Assembly (NCBI GenBank): GCA_907165275.2
Contig: OU015664.1
Coordinates: 9,200,001-9,264,000, forward strand
DNA: 64,000 nucleotides
From: Zygaena filipendulae
Taxonomy: Eukaryota; Arthropoda; Insecta; Lepidoptera; Zygaenidae
Reading direction: 5' to 3'
In this document: positions 48,302 through 60,289 of the stretch, piece after piece
Numbering within the stretch: the stretch's first letter is position 1
Layout of the letters: every line of letters begins with the position of its first letter
Made by a program: the position numbers and the translations under genes
Notes under the pieces: model-generated
Told to the model about the DNA's origin: nothing
Database searches by the model: none
The model's input: only the letters and a program-made list of their open reading frames with translations

Positions 48302-48675
48302 TGAATTTCCTTGCATTCGTAATGAAAAGCACAGTGTTACCCTCGGGAGAAAGACTTATTTAGTCCCTCGAGTATAAGTTACTTTCACCCCTAGGATAAC
48401 AGTGTACTATTTATGGATGTACGATAAGTAGGTAGGTACCTATCTAATTTTGCTCATATCATTCTTTAATTATTTTTTTACAATAAAAGCGTCATGACAT
48501 TGTATCTTTGCTAGTAATATCACTCATCCAGTTTTACATTAGGCAAGTAGGTACAACATCTAAGTCCATTAGCACGTTACGGATTTGAATATTAAGTATT
48601 TTCCACAGATGATACAGTACAGGTAGGTACTTTACACTTTGGTATTTACCTATTTATTTATGGCAGACACTCTAA

Positions 48676-48912
48676 CCGCCGCACTCAGAGTCGACTTTAA
48701 TGATTACTTAGTTAAGTATAGATTTTTAAAACAAAACTGCCGCAATCAGACTAGTTTAATAAATTAATGTTAATTGGCATTTAACTAACTAAGTTACATC
48801 TCATTAAATATCAAATAACATTAATTTGCTGAACGTCTCTGACTGCGGCAGTTTTGTTTTAAAAATCTATACTTAACTAAGTAATCATTAAAGTCGACTC
48901 TGAGTGCGGCGG
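48676..48912. mobile_element. 237-bp foldback MITE, copy 2
   Basis: The arms begin ccgccgcactcagagtcgac and end gtcgactctgagtgcggcgg, a perfect match at the tips. The flanks are taa and tta. This copy has the best-preserved terminal repeats of the three. Confidence 0.8.
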
Positions 48913-49799
48913 TTAGCCTTTCCTATATTGGATAAATAAACGAAAAAAAAAATATTTATGGTAGATAGGTAATATACCTAGTAGGTTGGTATGTAGATAT
49001 TTATAATTTTTTTTTTTTTTTTTGCCGCAATCAAGTTTAATAGATAAATGTTAATTATATACTTATACTTAAATAAACGTCACTCAATATATTGTTATAA
49101 TTATTTATAATTAATTTCAATAGTTTTAAATATTGTGGTTATCTAAAATTTAGATTCCCAAGCTAAATAAATAATGAAATCACTTTATTAGAATACTTAC
49201 ATGAATAAATAAAAATTTAAGATTATCCTCACACAAAATTAATCACTCTCACACGTTTTAAAATACCAAAATCATTTTGTATAAAATAATTCATATCAGT
49301 CCAGTTTTGAATTTACTTCTTCAAATTAGGAGAATTAGGTAGAGAACTTTCGACTTAATCTTGATCATGGAATGATACACGACCATTCCTCACAAAATAA
49401 CTAGACATATTAGTTGAAGTACACAACTTATGCCGCGGTCTTTTTGGTATCTCGTACGCTGCTTTAATTTCCCGCCAATATTTGTGTACTACTACGCTAG
49501 AAGTTGCTTTTAATGCTAATGCTAAATAAATTAAAATAAACAATGTTATTTCAGGCAATTATAAATTAAAATACGAATAAATAAAACTGGGACCATCTAT
49601 TTTTAATTCAAAAAGCTAGCCTACAGACCCTTTATAAAGAGATGTAACACTAACTTTAGAAATAGCGACATCTTGACTTATTTACGAACACCTACATAAG
49701 TGACGTTTGGCAAGACGTAAAGATGGCAATGTACCTATGTAGACAATGCTACTCCTTCCCGTGTGAACTAAATTCTTTTTTTAATGAAGGTACGGCTTT

Positions 49800-49848
49800 T
49801 TTTGAGTAGGTACCTCAGAAGAATTTCTTCTGAGGTACCTACTCAAAA
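49800..49848. repeat. Perfect 24-bp-arm palindrome
   Basis: ttttgagtaggtacctcaga plus agaa, one spacer base, and the exact reverse complement. Extrudable hairpin DNA; no element around it is recognised. Confidence 0.6.
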
Positions 49849-50018
49849 TTATTAGGGGCTTAGCGGTACCGTATTCTTAGGTACCTTAAAATGGGGTGAA
49901 TAGGGACAAAATTGAACTTCATTGAGAATTTTCAGATAGTTTTAAATTGATTTATTACTTTTTAGTTTTAGGAATATCAATGTTTGAGTCTTGGCTTTTT
50001 ATTTATTATGAAATGCTT

Positions 50019-50692
50019 AGACGAAACAAAAAGTCAAGACGGAGCGCTGTCAACAAAAAAGTGAAGCCGGTTTCGTAAACACGTGGGCATTTAGTGAGTG
50101 TTGCCGTGCAGTGAAAACTTATTACCCAAATTGTTAAGTTCTAGAAAGATGAATGGATAAGTAAATAGATAAGTTAGTATTTTTTTAAGTTGTATACCTC
50201 GGTTGTATATTCGAGAACCTTAAAAATATAGGTTTTGAAGTTATGATAAAACATAGAAAATAAAAATTAACGCCTATTTACACTTACATTAATTTTATGA
50301 ATATTAAAAATTAAAATCGAAATAGTTAAAAAATGTACGTGTTACATTACGTTCGACGTCAGATTAACTTACCCAAAAAACGGGGACTTTTGTGACGCTC
50401 ACTAGTAGCAACACTTATGAAAGTTGTGGAGGTTTTGTGTTCCAAGTTGTCATAAATTAATAAAATTGATATTTTATTAAAAATGTGGTTCTATCCTGCT
50501 TTTTATTTTTCGAAGATTGGTTTTTACACCCTTTTACTACAAAATTCGGCATTTTTTCTTTAAAAAATAGGAATTAGAATAGCTCGACTGACAAGGTAAG
50601 GCGTAGTTTCGTTATATGTGTGTGCGTGTAACTGTGCATGTACACTTCACTTCTTTGTTCACAGCGCTCCGTCTTGACTTTTTATTTCGTCT
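50019..50692. mobile_element. Candidate MITE with about 45-bp inverted ends
   Basis: agacgaaacaaaaagtcaagacggagcgctgt at the left is repeated inverted (acagcgctccgtcttgactttttatttcgtct) at the right. Pairing continues through aagtgaag. The interior is non-coding. Confidence 0.6.
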
Positions 50693-51204
50693 GAGATGAA
50701 ATGTTAAATTAACTAAATAACATTTAGATATAAACAAAAACACGTAAAAAAATGCCTCGTTCGTCGCAAAGTCCCTTTGCGCGTCGATGGCAGACACTAG
50801 GCAGTAGATTTAAGTACTCATCGCCATGTTAATTTTAGATGAAATTTCATAAATTGAATGTTTTTATTAGTAAACTGATTGAAATTAGTTAAATACGTAC
50901 TGATGTTAATAATGTATTTATTATAAAAATTACTTCCAAACATTATCTATATTATATTACTATTTATATAAAAGGGGATAATAAATACAAAAGGATAAAG
51001 TAATAAAATTTTCACACCACATGCTCGACAATGCCGAATTATATGTCATGTAAACCTTGCCGAAAGCAAGACATTATATCTCTTGGCTTTAGCCGGGTTA
51101 TAATGTTCTATTGAATTTCATTATAACCCGCTGGTCAATAATGTGATTTTCACTTTCATAATTCTTATTGCTATGTCCATAACGTCTCATTTCGCTAAAC
51201 AGAA

Positions 51205-51325
51205 TGTGTTCTCAGCGGGCGCGGCCAACTCGATTTTCGAAGACCGAAGCCGTGGCCCACTAGATTCGCAGTGAGACGAACTTCATTTGTTTGTCAAATC
51301 GAGTAGGCCACGCCAGCTGAAAGAA
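51205..51325. mobile_element. Short foldback element
   Basis: tcagcgggcgcggccaactcgattt faces aaatcgagtaggccacgccagctga, pairing with few mismatches. About 120 bases. Confidence 0.45.
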
Positions 51326-51383
51326 GTGGCTATATAGGATCTACTAAGCCTGGTTTTTTATTGTCTCGCATTATGTGAGAAAA

Positions 51384-51604
51384 GTAGAGTATACACCACA
51401 GGGATAAAACTGTTTTTTTCTTGGGCGCTTGAATCCCTCACTGCACTCAGGACTCAATCTTAATTCCCTCCCTTTGGTCGGGAATTAACTTATAACACCC
51501 TCGCTGCGCTCGGGAGTTAAATTTGGAGTCCTACGTTATGTTCAGGATTCAATGTAGCGCCCGTGACATAAAACAGTGCTTTATCCCCTTGGTGTATAAT
51601 CTAC
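51384..51604. mobile_element. 221-bp MITE
   Basis: gtagagtatacaccacaggg..gataaaactgt at the left faces acagtgctttatccccttgg..tgtataatctac at the right. The interior repeats (ctcgctgcgctcgggagt-like words) are foldback-like. Confidence 0.55.
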
Positions 51605-51794
51605 TATTATGTTTGTAATTTCAAATGTAGTCTTCTCTATAATAATGTATCCGGCCCACTCAAATAAAAACTGTAACCAGTTGAATTAGAATTCAAATTT
51701 CGATCGATGATAATATCATTTCAACGGATTAATGTACTTTTATATGTTAGCCATTATCCACTATTAAAGTATAAACCACCTATGTTCAAGTGTC

Positions 51795-51868
51795 GCACGT
51801 ATCGTGCGTTGCGCTCGTCGCTCGTCGCGGCCCGTCGTCGCTCGTCGCGACCGTCGCCCGTCTTCGAA
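51795..51868. repeat. CGT/CGC-rich low-complexity tract
   Basis: Imperfect repetition of gctcgtcg and cgtcgc words, CpG-dense, about 320-390 bases upstream of the MGME1 start codon. It may be part of the gene's promoter region; that is an inference from position only. Confidence 0.4.
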
Positions 51869-52022
51869 TTCAACTAGTCGCCTGGGAAATGGCAAACTGT
51901 CCGTTCTTAGATCGTACAGCGACGGTCTATGTAACTAGTGCGTCCGTATAACGCCCCTAGTCTGCACCACAGACTACTTTTTTTTAATTCTCTTATTCGT
52001 CTGTGATTAGGTATAAAACGTA

Positions 52023-52041
52023 GTGATTACCTTCTCTCTGG
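52023..52041 (+). repeat. Recurrent 20-nt word, copy 2
   Basis: gtgattaccttctctctgg, with the shared extension acgta before it, lies about 140 bases upstream of the MGME1 ATG. Flanking duplication is not clear here. Confidence 0.45.
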
Positions 52042-52181
52042 TCGTTTCATGGTAAGTTCCAAATTATTTGTAATTTTGTTATTAATTTTGCCAATGTATA
52101 TAAAGTACAAAAGAATCAAATAAATTACCAGAAACTGTAGACTTATCTTTATTCTTTAGTTTCAATGAGAAATGTGCTAAA

Positions 52182-55100
52182 ATGTTCCAATCCGTCTGTA
52201 AAATCAGTCGCCAAATAACTTTGAACAAGAGATCTAGCAATTTCATCAGAACGAAAGTGATTGAACCTCCATCTATCTTGAAACCAGCTGATAAAATAAA
52301 ACTTTATAATAGAGAGAATAAGGGGTTGTTTGGTCCATTATTAGAGACTAGTAAGCAGAAAAAACGACGGATTCAGAAGGCCGGTAAGTTGTAGGTTCAT
52401 TGCCACATGGGTGGGTAGACCTTGTTCAACTTTCTAATAAAGAAAGGACAGTTTTATGTTCGTAGACCTTGTCTGCTCTATGCTGTGACTTTAATTGGCA
52501 TTAATCGAATGCGTTATTTTCGTATTGTCGGTAGGTACTTGTTTACATTTCCGTGACAATTTACGCCTCTAAATTGCGTTGAACAAAACAACTTTTATTA
52601 CGAAGTTCATGATGCCTCACAGCTTGCCAATTTTGATCATATGACATTGTATACATTGTTGTACAGTTTGGCGCCATGTGATATAGGTACACAAGATATA
52701 ATATGCGCATTTTGAAATTGTTGTGTATAAAGATTTGTTGGTGTCTATGTTGCAGCTAAAAATAGCACAAACTCGCATCAGAAAACCAGTGGATCGTCTT
52801 TGAAGGAAGATACATGCAGTACAGTGGAGACTGTGAAGAGTGAAGCTAGAAATGCTTGTGATAAACCTGCAAAATTAATTTCTAAATATAACCCAGTTTT
52901 TGTGCTTAATATTTTCAACATGAAAATGTTACAGAAGGCTAAGACTTGTACTAATTTTGCTGGAGCACTGATAAATAATAATTTGACGAGAGGATTCAAG
53001 ACTTCAACAGTTTCTAAAGCAGCCAAAAGTTCACCAGCACAGCCTGGGTATGCATCTGAAGATAAAATACTGCAGATAAAGCAACATCAGAATGATTACG
53101 CTAAGCAGTATCCTTCGGTGACTTTAATTCTGAATAAAACTATGACAGATGAGTCTAGAGCAGCTTTAGAAAAGTGGAAGCAAGAAAGGATAGCTGAAAT
53201 GGGCCTGGATGAATTCAACAAATTCTATGAAGGTACATAATATTGTAACATTAATTTTCTAACATGATTTTTTAACATAAAGTTTCTTGGAATCATTTCC
53301 AGTTGTCCTCATTACTTGGAAACTTTTGTAAAAATATGTAAGTATAAAATTTCCTACATGTCTATGTTGGTCATTTGAGGTAGAAAAAACTGAGAATAAA
53401 CCAGGACTTGGTGTAACTAAATCTGTATAACTATTATGTGCACTATGTGATAGTTTATCATGGTACATAAAATTACTACATATCCAGTGGCGGTACTTCT
53501 ATACAAGCCCAAAAGCCCGAACGGCCTAGTTGAAGCACTTGCTGTGGATAACTTGTTAATGTTAATATTATAAATTTGTTTGTTTGTTACACTTACACTG
53601 CTTAAGTATTCAGCCGATCATAAAAACTAGCATACATGTTGTCAGGGAATTTTTATCCATTTCCTGGGGAAATTCCAAAATCAACATGTGAGACTGCAGA
53701 GAACAGTTGTAGTTAGTAATAATTGAAAATTATCTATTCAATAAACTTTCAGTATCAATACCTATTGGATATTATTGCAAATGTCTCACATCTAAGATTT
53801 TTGTTTGTATCTCTCCACAGCTCAGATGGCAGTTGGTACGAAATTCCATAGTACATTGAAAGACTATTTCACTCGACCAAGTACTCAGTTACGTATTGAG
53901 AAAGATGTGGAAGGTGTATGGAATTCTGTAGCTGAGGTGTTGAAAAGTATATACTCGCCCAAAGCTATAGAATCCAATGTTGTTCATCCAGTACTGAAGT
54001 ATCGAGGAATATTTGATGCTATTGCTGATTATGAGTGAGTTTTGGTTTTATGTTCCACTAAAAAACTAATAATTATGAATGCTGTATTTTAATATTCCAT
54101 TTTCATTATATGCTATTGCAAACTATTGAAATCTCATCCTAATATATCTGTTGTGGCCAGGTAATATAATATAATTGATATTTATTATCTGGCCATAATT
54201 GATTTTTCACGAAGTGTCCATATTCAGGTTTAAGAATTCTTTATTCTCAAAAGAAATTGAACAACTTCACTCATATGAGAACATAAATAAAATGAAACAA
54301 ACCTTGTTTTGTGTCTGTGCATCAGAAGTATGCAAGACACTCCAAATACCAATATTTAATTGAAAGCTAATAAGAATGAATTTAGTGGTTGTGAATCAAT
54401 GTGAATCAAAATAGTGTTTTGGAAAATATTTTTCTGGACTCATAATGTTGTGATGTTATGATGACTTCCTATAGGTAACAACTAACAACCTTCCATCAAT
54501 GATTATTACATTTGCATTTGTGTCCATAACTAGTTACTGACAATAAAATTAATGGTTGAAACAGCTTGTAATAATCAAATACTTTGAACCATGTCTGACT
54601 AATCTTGACGATAAACCATGTAGTAAGTCTATGGAAAATCATTTGTTTTTTTTTTGTATTTGTATAAGTTTTTTTAAGAAAATTATAATATTATGTTGCA
54701 CCATGTTTCACTAATATTATCTCAACCACTATCAACTAATAGATTTATTATGGCTGAGTTATGAACATTGTAGGTACCTAAATTGCAAGCTTAAAATTTT
54801 TTGTCATACAAGTATATAAACATTGACACATCAAGTGCCCAATTAATTACTGTTCGTTTTTACAAAAAAAAAAAAAAAATGTAAGTCTTATCTGGTCATG
54901 GTCATAGTTGAAGATAATGGATTCAAAACAAAGAAAAGTTTATTAACCTCATGATCACTGTATCAGTATATGTTAAGTTACTTATTAATCACTTTCACAT
55001 TACATCACATCACATTAATATATTAGAGTATACAATGTGAAATATTCTACTAAATGTTTTTAAAAAGAGTAAAATGAGTCCACAATTTCTTTTCATATTA

Positions 55101-55965
55101 TTACATTGTTTCGGCAGATGTTTGTGAATGTGTGAATGAATGTGTGAATGTGTCCTAAAACTTAGGTTTAATGTTTATTAATCTTCAATGGCTAATCTAT
55201 CATTGAGTTAATTTTTATTTAAGTTATTCAACTTCACTTAGGAAATTCTTATGTGTGCATATTATTTTTAACTAGGTACAAAATCTATTTGTTAAAATTC
55301 TTTTCATAAGATTTTAGCAGGGTATATTATTTAGTAATACTAGCTGTGCCCCGCGGTTTCACCTGCGGTAATAACATTCAACGTGCATGCCATATTTCAT
55401 CCAAATCCGTTCAGCCGTTTTTGCGTGAATGAGTAACAAACCTCCAAACATCCACACTTTCACATTTATAATATTAGTAGGATTAATTTTATAAAGTGGT
55501 TACAGTCAAAAATGATAATTTGAACTTTTAAAGCTTACTCAACTTTTGCAAGTGTTATGTAGTTATTTAACTTTTTTGCAATTAGTCTCTTTGGTTACCG
55601 TACTTTAATGTTAATTTTGAATTTTCAGAGACAAACCAACCCTAATAGAATGGAAGAAGTCCGACAAGCCTCGAAAATCTATAACGTTGACGTACGATAA
55701 CCCAGTTCAGTTGGCCGCTTATTTCGGCGCGGTGTGCAACGACCTCAATTACAAGCATTTTAACATCAGGGACGCGCTGCTGGTCATAGCTTACACAGAC
55801 GGCTCCAAGGCCGACACCTACCATCTGTCCACGGACAAGTTGAGGGAGCACTGGGCGCAGTGGCTCATCAGACTCGAGGAGTACACAAAGAAGTTTGGCA
55901 ACGATTCAGAGAGGAGTTTGAAAGGTGGCAAAAGATTGTTCGAAGAGGATATTGGGAATCTCTAG
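52182..55965 (+). CDS. MGME1: Mitochondrial genome maintenance exonuclease 1 homologue
   Basis: A PD-(D/E)XK single-stranded-DNA exonuclease that trims flaps and degrades linear mtDNA in the mitochondrial matrix. Coding exons are 52182-52383, 52756-53232, 53821-54034 and 55629-55965, all with GT-AG introns; phases 1, 1 and 2 join without breaking the frame, giving 409 residues. Residues 1-25 are basic, hydroxylated and free of acid, like a mitochondrial presequence. Residues 68-190 are poorly conserved. The nuclease part starts with YPSVTLILNKTM. VHPVLKYRGIFDAIADYEDK contains the catalytic Asp292, and LIEWKKSDKPRKS supplies Glu305 and Lys307 with the family spacing. YDNPVQLAAYFGA, RDALLVIAYTDGS and WLIRLEEYTKKFG follow, as in vertebrate MGME1. 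Human MGME1 has Asp where this has Glu305; glutamate is allowed in the fold. It is longer than the 344-residue human protein because of the N-terminal half. The introns hold two interspersed repeats. No other insect nuclease fits better. Confidence 0.88.
53562..53718 (-). repeat. Interspersed repeat in MGME1 intron 2
   Basis: taatattataaatttgtttg to cagccgatcataaaaactagcatacatgttgtcaggg and a decayed end (acatgtgagactgcagagaacag). Confidence 0.5.
55339..55483 (+). repeat. GCGGG-type repeat with internal deletion in MGME1 intron 3
   Basis: actagctgtgccccgcggtttcacc joins directly to the distal part (caaatccgttcagccgtttttgcgtgaatgag) and ends tttataatattagtagga. Both ends are intact, but about 60 central bases are missing. 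Confidence 0.65.
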
Positions 55966-58564
55966 TAATTAACGGTAATTTTTTTTTTACAATTTTATTC
56001 AGTATAATAGAAATGTTTGATAAGCGATTTTTCGTCAGTTCTGAACTGATTTTGAGATGTTTTTATTGAAAAGACTTTAACCTTAAAGAGGCGGTCCAAT
56101 ACAAATGGTTACTTATAAAGAAAAAAGTGCCAAGTTGAAAGCGAATAACATTAAAATATACTTCTTACTTCCACATGTTCCTAACTATATGTAAACCAAA
56201 TTAAATCAAAATTGGTTCAGCATTTTAGAATGTAACAGGCCCCTCTAATATTTGCAATGACGGTGAAGTAGAAGTACAGTTGATTGTTTTTTTTTAATGA
56301 TGTTTCAGTAGAGGCAAGAATCATCAAGTAAAATGGACATGAGAAAATGTTGCTGATGACTGATGTTACTGCTTATTTTGAAAAAGTTAAGGAAGTTGAG
56401 ATATTTTTTCTGCTATGATCATAAGAAGTTATTGCAAACCTAATTATTTATCAGAAGTTACACAGAAATGAAGAAAACAAGAATCGTTGGTAATCAAACT
56501 TAAAGTCAGCCTTATATGTGATATCCAAAAGATTCAAAGTTGATTGCAACAATGCATAGTCTATATATTTCGTTTATGTGATTTTTGGGCGCATTAATAC
56601 AAAATTTTATATTTTAGCGGATAATTTCCGTATCAGCTTTCTCATTCACATGTGTTAGTCAAAGCGAAAATAATTGTTAATTTTCGTTGCTTCCAAATAT
56701 CATATCTCGGAAAGTTATTTACCAATTGCTTTGAATTTTTGATGGAACGTTGCATTCGACTACGTGCTGTTTTGTGTTATAATAGGAGTTTCCGAGGGAA
56801 TCACGAATGAAGCCGCGGAAAATAGCTCGTACTGAATAAGATTAAATTGCGTATAGAATTTAAAACCAATATTTCCTACGTAAATTCGTTAGTTACGAAA
56901 ATGTTGACGAAGGAAAATAAAATAAAGGTAACGCTCTAAGCAGGATAAATGCCCATATCGTTATTAAAAAATAATTTCAAATATCGAATGGCGCGAAATA
57001 TTTTTTTTATTTTATCTTTAACTTATGGTCTTGGCTTATTTTGTGGTGAATTGTATGGATTATTATTTAAAATTAATTAAATTTGGAGTTTCTTTTTATT
57101 TTATAAAGATTTTACTCTGATCATGCCTAGTTACGAGTTGCTTCTGTATAATTAGACATTTTGGAAACAAGCCAAATTATAATTTTAGGTACCAGCTAGT
57201 CAGTATATCGTAGTTTTAAGTCCTTTTTTGTAAATTTAATTCTGATTTCTATTTTGATGTCGTTCTAGCATTTATTATAAATAAAATTACGTAATTATAA
57301 AGTCGATTAAATTAATTATCTCACAGAAATAATATTCTAAATTAAATCCGTACCTATACATTTGATTAAGTTTTGTGAAGTGTTGTATGTATAAATGTGA
57401 ACTTTTGTTTCATAACATATTATAGTCTTCGATTTTTATTCTCTTCTCTTGTTTGATTCAAATACCGGTCTTATAATATTATTTTTTTTTGTTAACAGTA
57501 AATTTTCTTAAAGTTTTTCTTATGGTTTAGTATTAGTAAAATTATTAAGTACCTTTGACATCTGATTTCACTTGATTAGCTATTATGCTCAGTCAACCAA
57601 ACTGTTGCTACTATCCAGACAAACAAAATTAAAATGTAAAATATTATTTACGGCGCATATTTTTCAGTCTTGATTTAAGGTTAATTGTTAGGTTTATAAT
57701 ATTGTTCTGCTAATTCATCACAATATTATAATAAAGTCTGATTCAGGATTGTATGATACCTGTAAGTTTCTCTTCTTAATACATTTTGTTATTCTTACAA
57801 ATTGTTTTTTATTAAAAACCTAATTCCTATCGTTATTGATATTGAGTACATACTCAAATAGAATGACGCGCCAATTTTCCATTTATCTAATACTTAGTAT
57901 TCAAAACAAGTATGAATTTTGCCGTTTAACTTTGTCTTTTTCTTGGCATGGAATAACAGCTTAACTACTGATAAATATAATTGTAAAAAAAAAATTAATT
58001 ATAAATGAAAAATATTATAGATAAACGTATTTAAGTGTAGTTTTGTCTGTATGTCAAAACTCCGGATGGGTCAAATATTATGATCACAGCGCTTGCTAGA
58101 CAACTAGAAAGCAGTGATTATAAATTAATTGATTCTCTTTGACTACTAGTTTTAATTTGCTAGCTCACTGCCAGGCCTCTGCGCAATCTTCTAGTACAAA
58201 GTGTCTAGGTACTGCCGAAGAATACGAAGTACGAGAGGTATGAACGCGTTCAAAAACAGTGTCACGGTGACACCTCGAGTGATAACTATTTTTATTTATA
58301 ATTAAGAAGACCCTTTTTGGGCTCAGACTAGTATCTACTTAACATACTCTTGTATTGATTGAGTCTTTTATTTAAAAATAAATAGGTAAATAGGAGAATA
58401 ACTAAAATTGGTTAAATATTAATTTTTGATGCAGTAGGTATCACAATATAAAAAAGTGTATTGAAATTATTTTTGTTAGTTTTTTATCAAGTTTAAATGT
58501 TTTAAAGTAATTATTAAGAACTACGTAATACACATTGCACATTTTTGTCACATACGAGTAACAT
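55966..58564. other. MGME1 3' flank, no gene seen
   Basis: AT-rich; it probably contains the MGME1 3' UTR. Several ATTAAA/AATAAA words occur but none can be singled out. A decayed repeat end is at about 56785-56830 (gaatcacgaatgaagccgcgg). Confidence 0.4.
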
Positions 58565-58740
58565 GGGGAGTTGTAATATTGCATTGGCCGACCCTTCGTC
58601 AGAGGAGGCAAAACGTTTGTACATGTTGTATAACAGTAGTAGTAGAAATTAATTTAGTTTACAACATTTTTTGTATACCATATCAGGGCGACATAATCGC
58701 ATATGCGATAAAGCCCTCTTAATAAAGAGAAAAAAAAAAA
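58565..58740 (+). mobile_element. Retroposed 3' end with poly(A) tail
   Basis: The block ends gcgataaagccctcttaataaagag followed by an A-run, i.e. a polyadenylation signal close to a tail. No coding frame is recognised. It is probably a truncated LINE 3' UTR or a retrocopy. Confidence 0.4.
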
Positions 58741-58759
58741 TTATTAAGAATTATTAATA

Positions 58760-59060
58760 ATAATTTATGGAATCGCGGATGGTGCTAGCAGTGATTACCT
58801 TCTCTCTGGGTGCTAGTCGACGGCTAGCGGCACCTAGGTGCAGTTTTCGAACACACTTTGGATGTGCTACATGTCATCGACACCCACAAGATGACAGCAT
58901 GAGCGTAAACGGACCAATCAGCGACAAAACCTTGAGGTGGAAGGGAGAGGGGGGAGTGTAAACACTTACAGACAGGTTAGTTTGGTTTTGTTTGTTAGTA
59001 GATTAACTGATTAGGTGCTAGGTTCACTATACTGTCTGTGGCTCGCCTAGTAACTGTAAG
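58760..59060 (+). promoter_or_regulatory. Possible promoter and untranslated exon of the synthetase gene
   Basis: A locally G/C- and CpG-richer stretch lies about 1.1-1.3 kb before the synthetase ATG. The stretch ends with a good donor (aact|gtaagttc at 59056). The coding exon is preceded by an acceptor (ttatttttaag, exon from about 60072), so an upstream untranslated exon is required and could be here. The link is an inference. Confidence 0.3.
58791..58809 (+). repeat. Recurrent 20-nt word, copy 3
   Basis: gtgattaccttctctctgg is flanked by ggtgctag on both sides (58781-58788 and 58809-58816). Confidence 0.5.
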
Positions 59061-59454
59061 TTCAAAGTACAATTTTAACGCTTGTTGTTTTGTGTCGTAA
59101 AGTATACAATGATTGTGATATTACCATGCGCGGGCGCCGGAGGTCACCGCATATTGAGATGTAGACTTTGTTATTGTGTTTTTTTTTTTAATATTACCTA
59201 ACTCACGATTATGTGTAAACAAACTTGCTTTTTAAAGAGTTAAGTTCAATCCAGCTTGGACAACGCAAGTATTATAAATTGCATCTAAATTCTAAACAGG
59301 TTTTGCTGCATAGGTATTTAAAATTTATGTTTGGAATAGGTACATTGCAATAGAAGTATGTTTTAACTACTATCTAATTTATTATTTTTAACATTTTAAA
59401 GGTAAAATTAGCTTGTCTTATCCATTTCACTTTATTTGTTTTTTATTGCACTAA

Positions 59455-59691
59455 CGGCCGCACTCAGAGTCGACTTTAATGATTACTTAGTTAAGTATAG
59501 ATTTTTAAAACAAAGCTGCCGCAATCAGAGACGTTCAGTAAGTTAATGTTAATTGGCATTTAATGAGATGTAAGTTAATTAGTTAAATGCCAATTAACAT
59601 TAATTTATTAAACTTGTCTGATTGCGGCAGTTTTGTTTTAAAAATCCATACTTAACTAAGTAATCATTAAAGTCGACTCTGAGTGCGGCGG
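59455..59691. mobile_element. 237-bp foldback MITE, copy 3
   Basis: Same arms as copies 1 and 2 (gccgcactcagagtcgactt to gtcgactctgagtgcggcgg). It is flanked by taa on both sides (59452-59454, 59692-59694). It lies about 400 bases upstream of the synthetase ATG, in its putative first intron or promoter. Confidence 0.8.
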
Positions 59692-60088
59692 TAAGTATGT
59701 AAAAATGTTAAATTTAAGTTTTAAATAACATACGCAGGTATATATAGGATATATCTAGATATGCATATAAAACGCTTTGTCCTGACTCCTGACTCCTGAA
59801 ATGACTGACGGACGGATCAATGGTATGGGCGCTAAGCACTAAGTAGGTACAAAATTTATTTTGGTACAAATAGTGAAACGGATTCCTCATGAATCACTCT
59901 ATCTATTAGTGAAAACCGTATGAAAGTCCGCTCAATGTTTTTTGCGGTTATCACGAACAGACAGACAGACAGACGCGGTGGAGGACTTAGTTGTATAATA
60001 TGTAGGCAGTAGATAAATAATAATTATGTAGAAAATAGAAATATAAATAAAAAATCTCAATTATTTTTAAGGCTCATTAAAATCAACA

Positions 60089-60289
60089 ATGGCGAGTACA
60101 TTGAGACATACAGGAAGGCAAATTTTCGCCAAGCACAGACTCACGAGACTGTCTGTGGCCAGGCACAATAGTTCAAACGTGGAACAGAATATATTGGGCA
60201 CTGTATACAAAAATTACACGCCCATGAAGTGTACAGTGACCGACTTCGTGTGGCAGAATTTGGACAGTTGGCCCGATAAAACTGCTACG
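60089..60289 (+). CDS. First coding exon of an acyl-CoA synthetase (4CL/luciferase-like), partial
   Basis: Members of this AMP-binding family activate a carboxylic acid with ATP and pass it to CoA. The 67 codons begin with ATGG in a good context (caacaATGG) and end at a phase-0 donor, acg|gtgagt. Residues 1-30 (MASTLRHTGRQIFAKHRLTR to NSSN) are basic and hydroxylated without acids, suggesting a mitochondrial leader; family members without it are often peroxisomal. NILGTVYKNYTPMKCTVTDF then VWQNLDSWPDKTAT is the usual start of 4-coumarate-CoA-ligase-like insect proteins, just before the GRKYTY-like strand. All catalytic motifs (P-loop, A8, Lys) would be in later exons, which I do not find up to base 64000. 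The substrate is unknown. Confidence 0.6.

Noticed and set aside
58767..58961. 64-codon frame with Cys/His residues near the CpG-rich stretch
   Set aside because: No recognisable protein; it contains the recurrent 20-nt word and more likely belongs to a promoter or untranslated exon.
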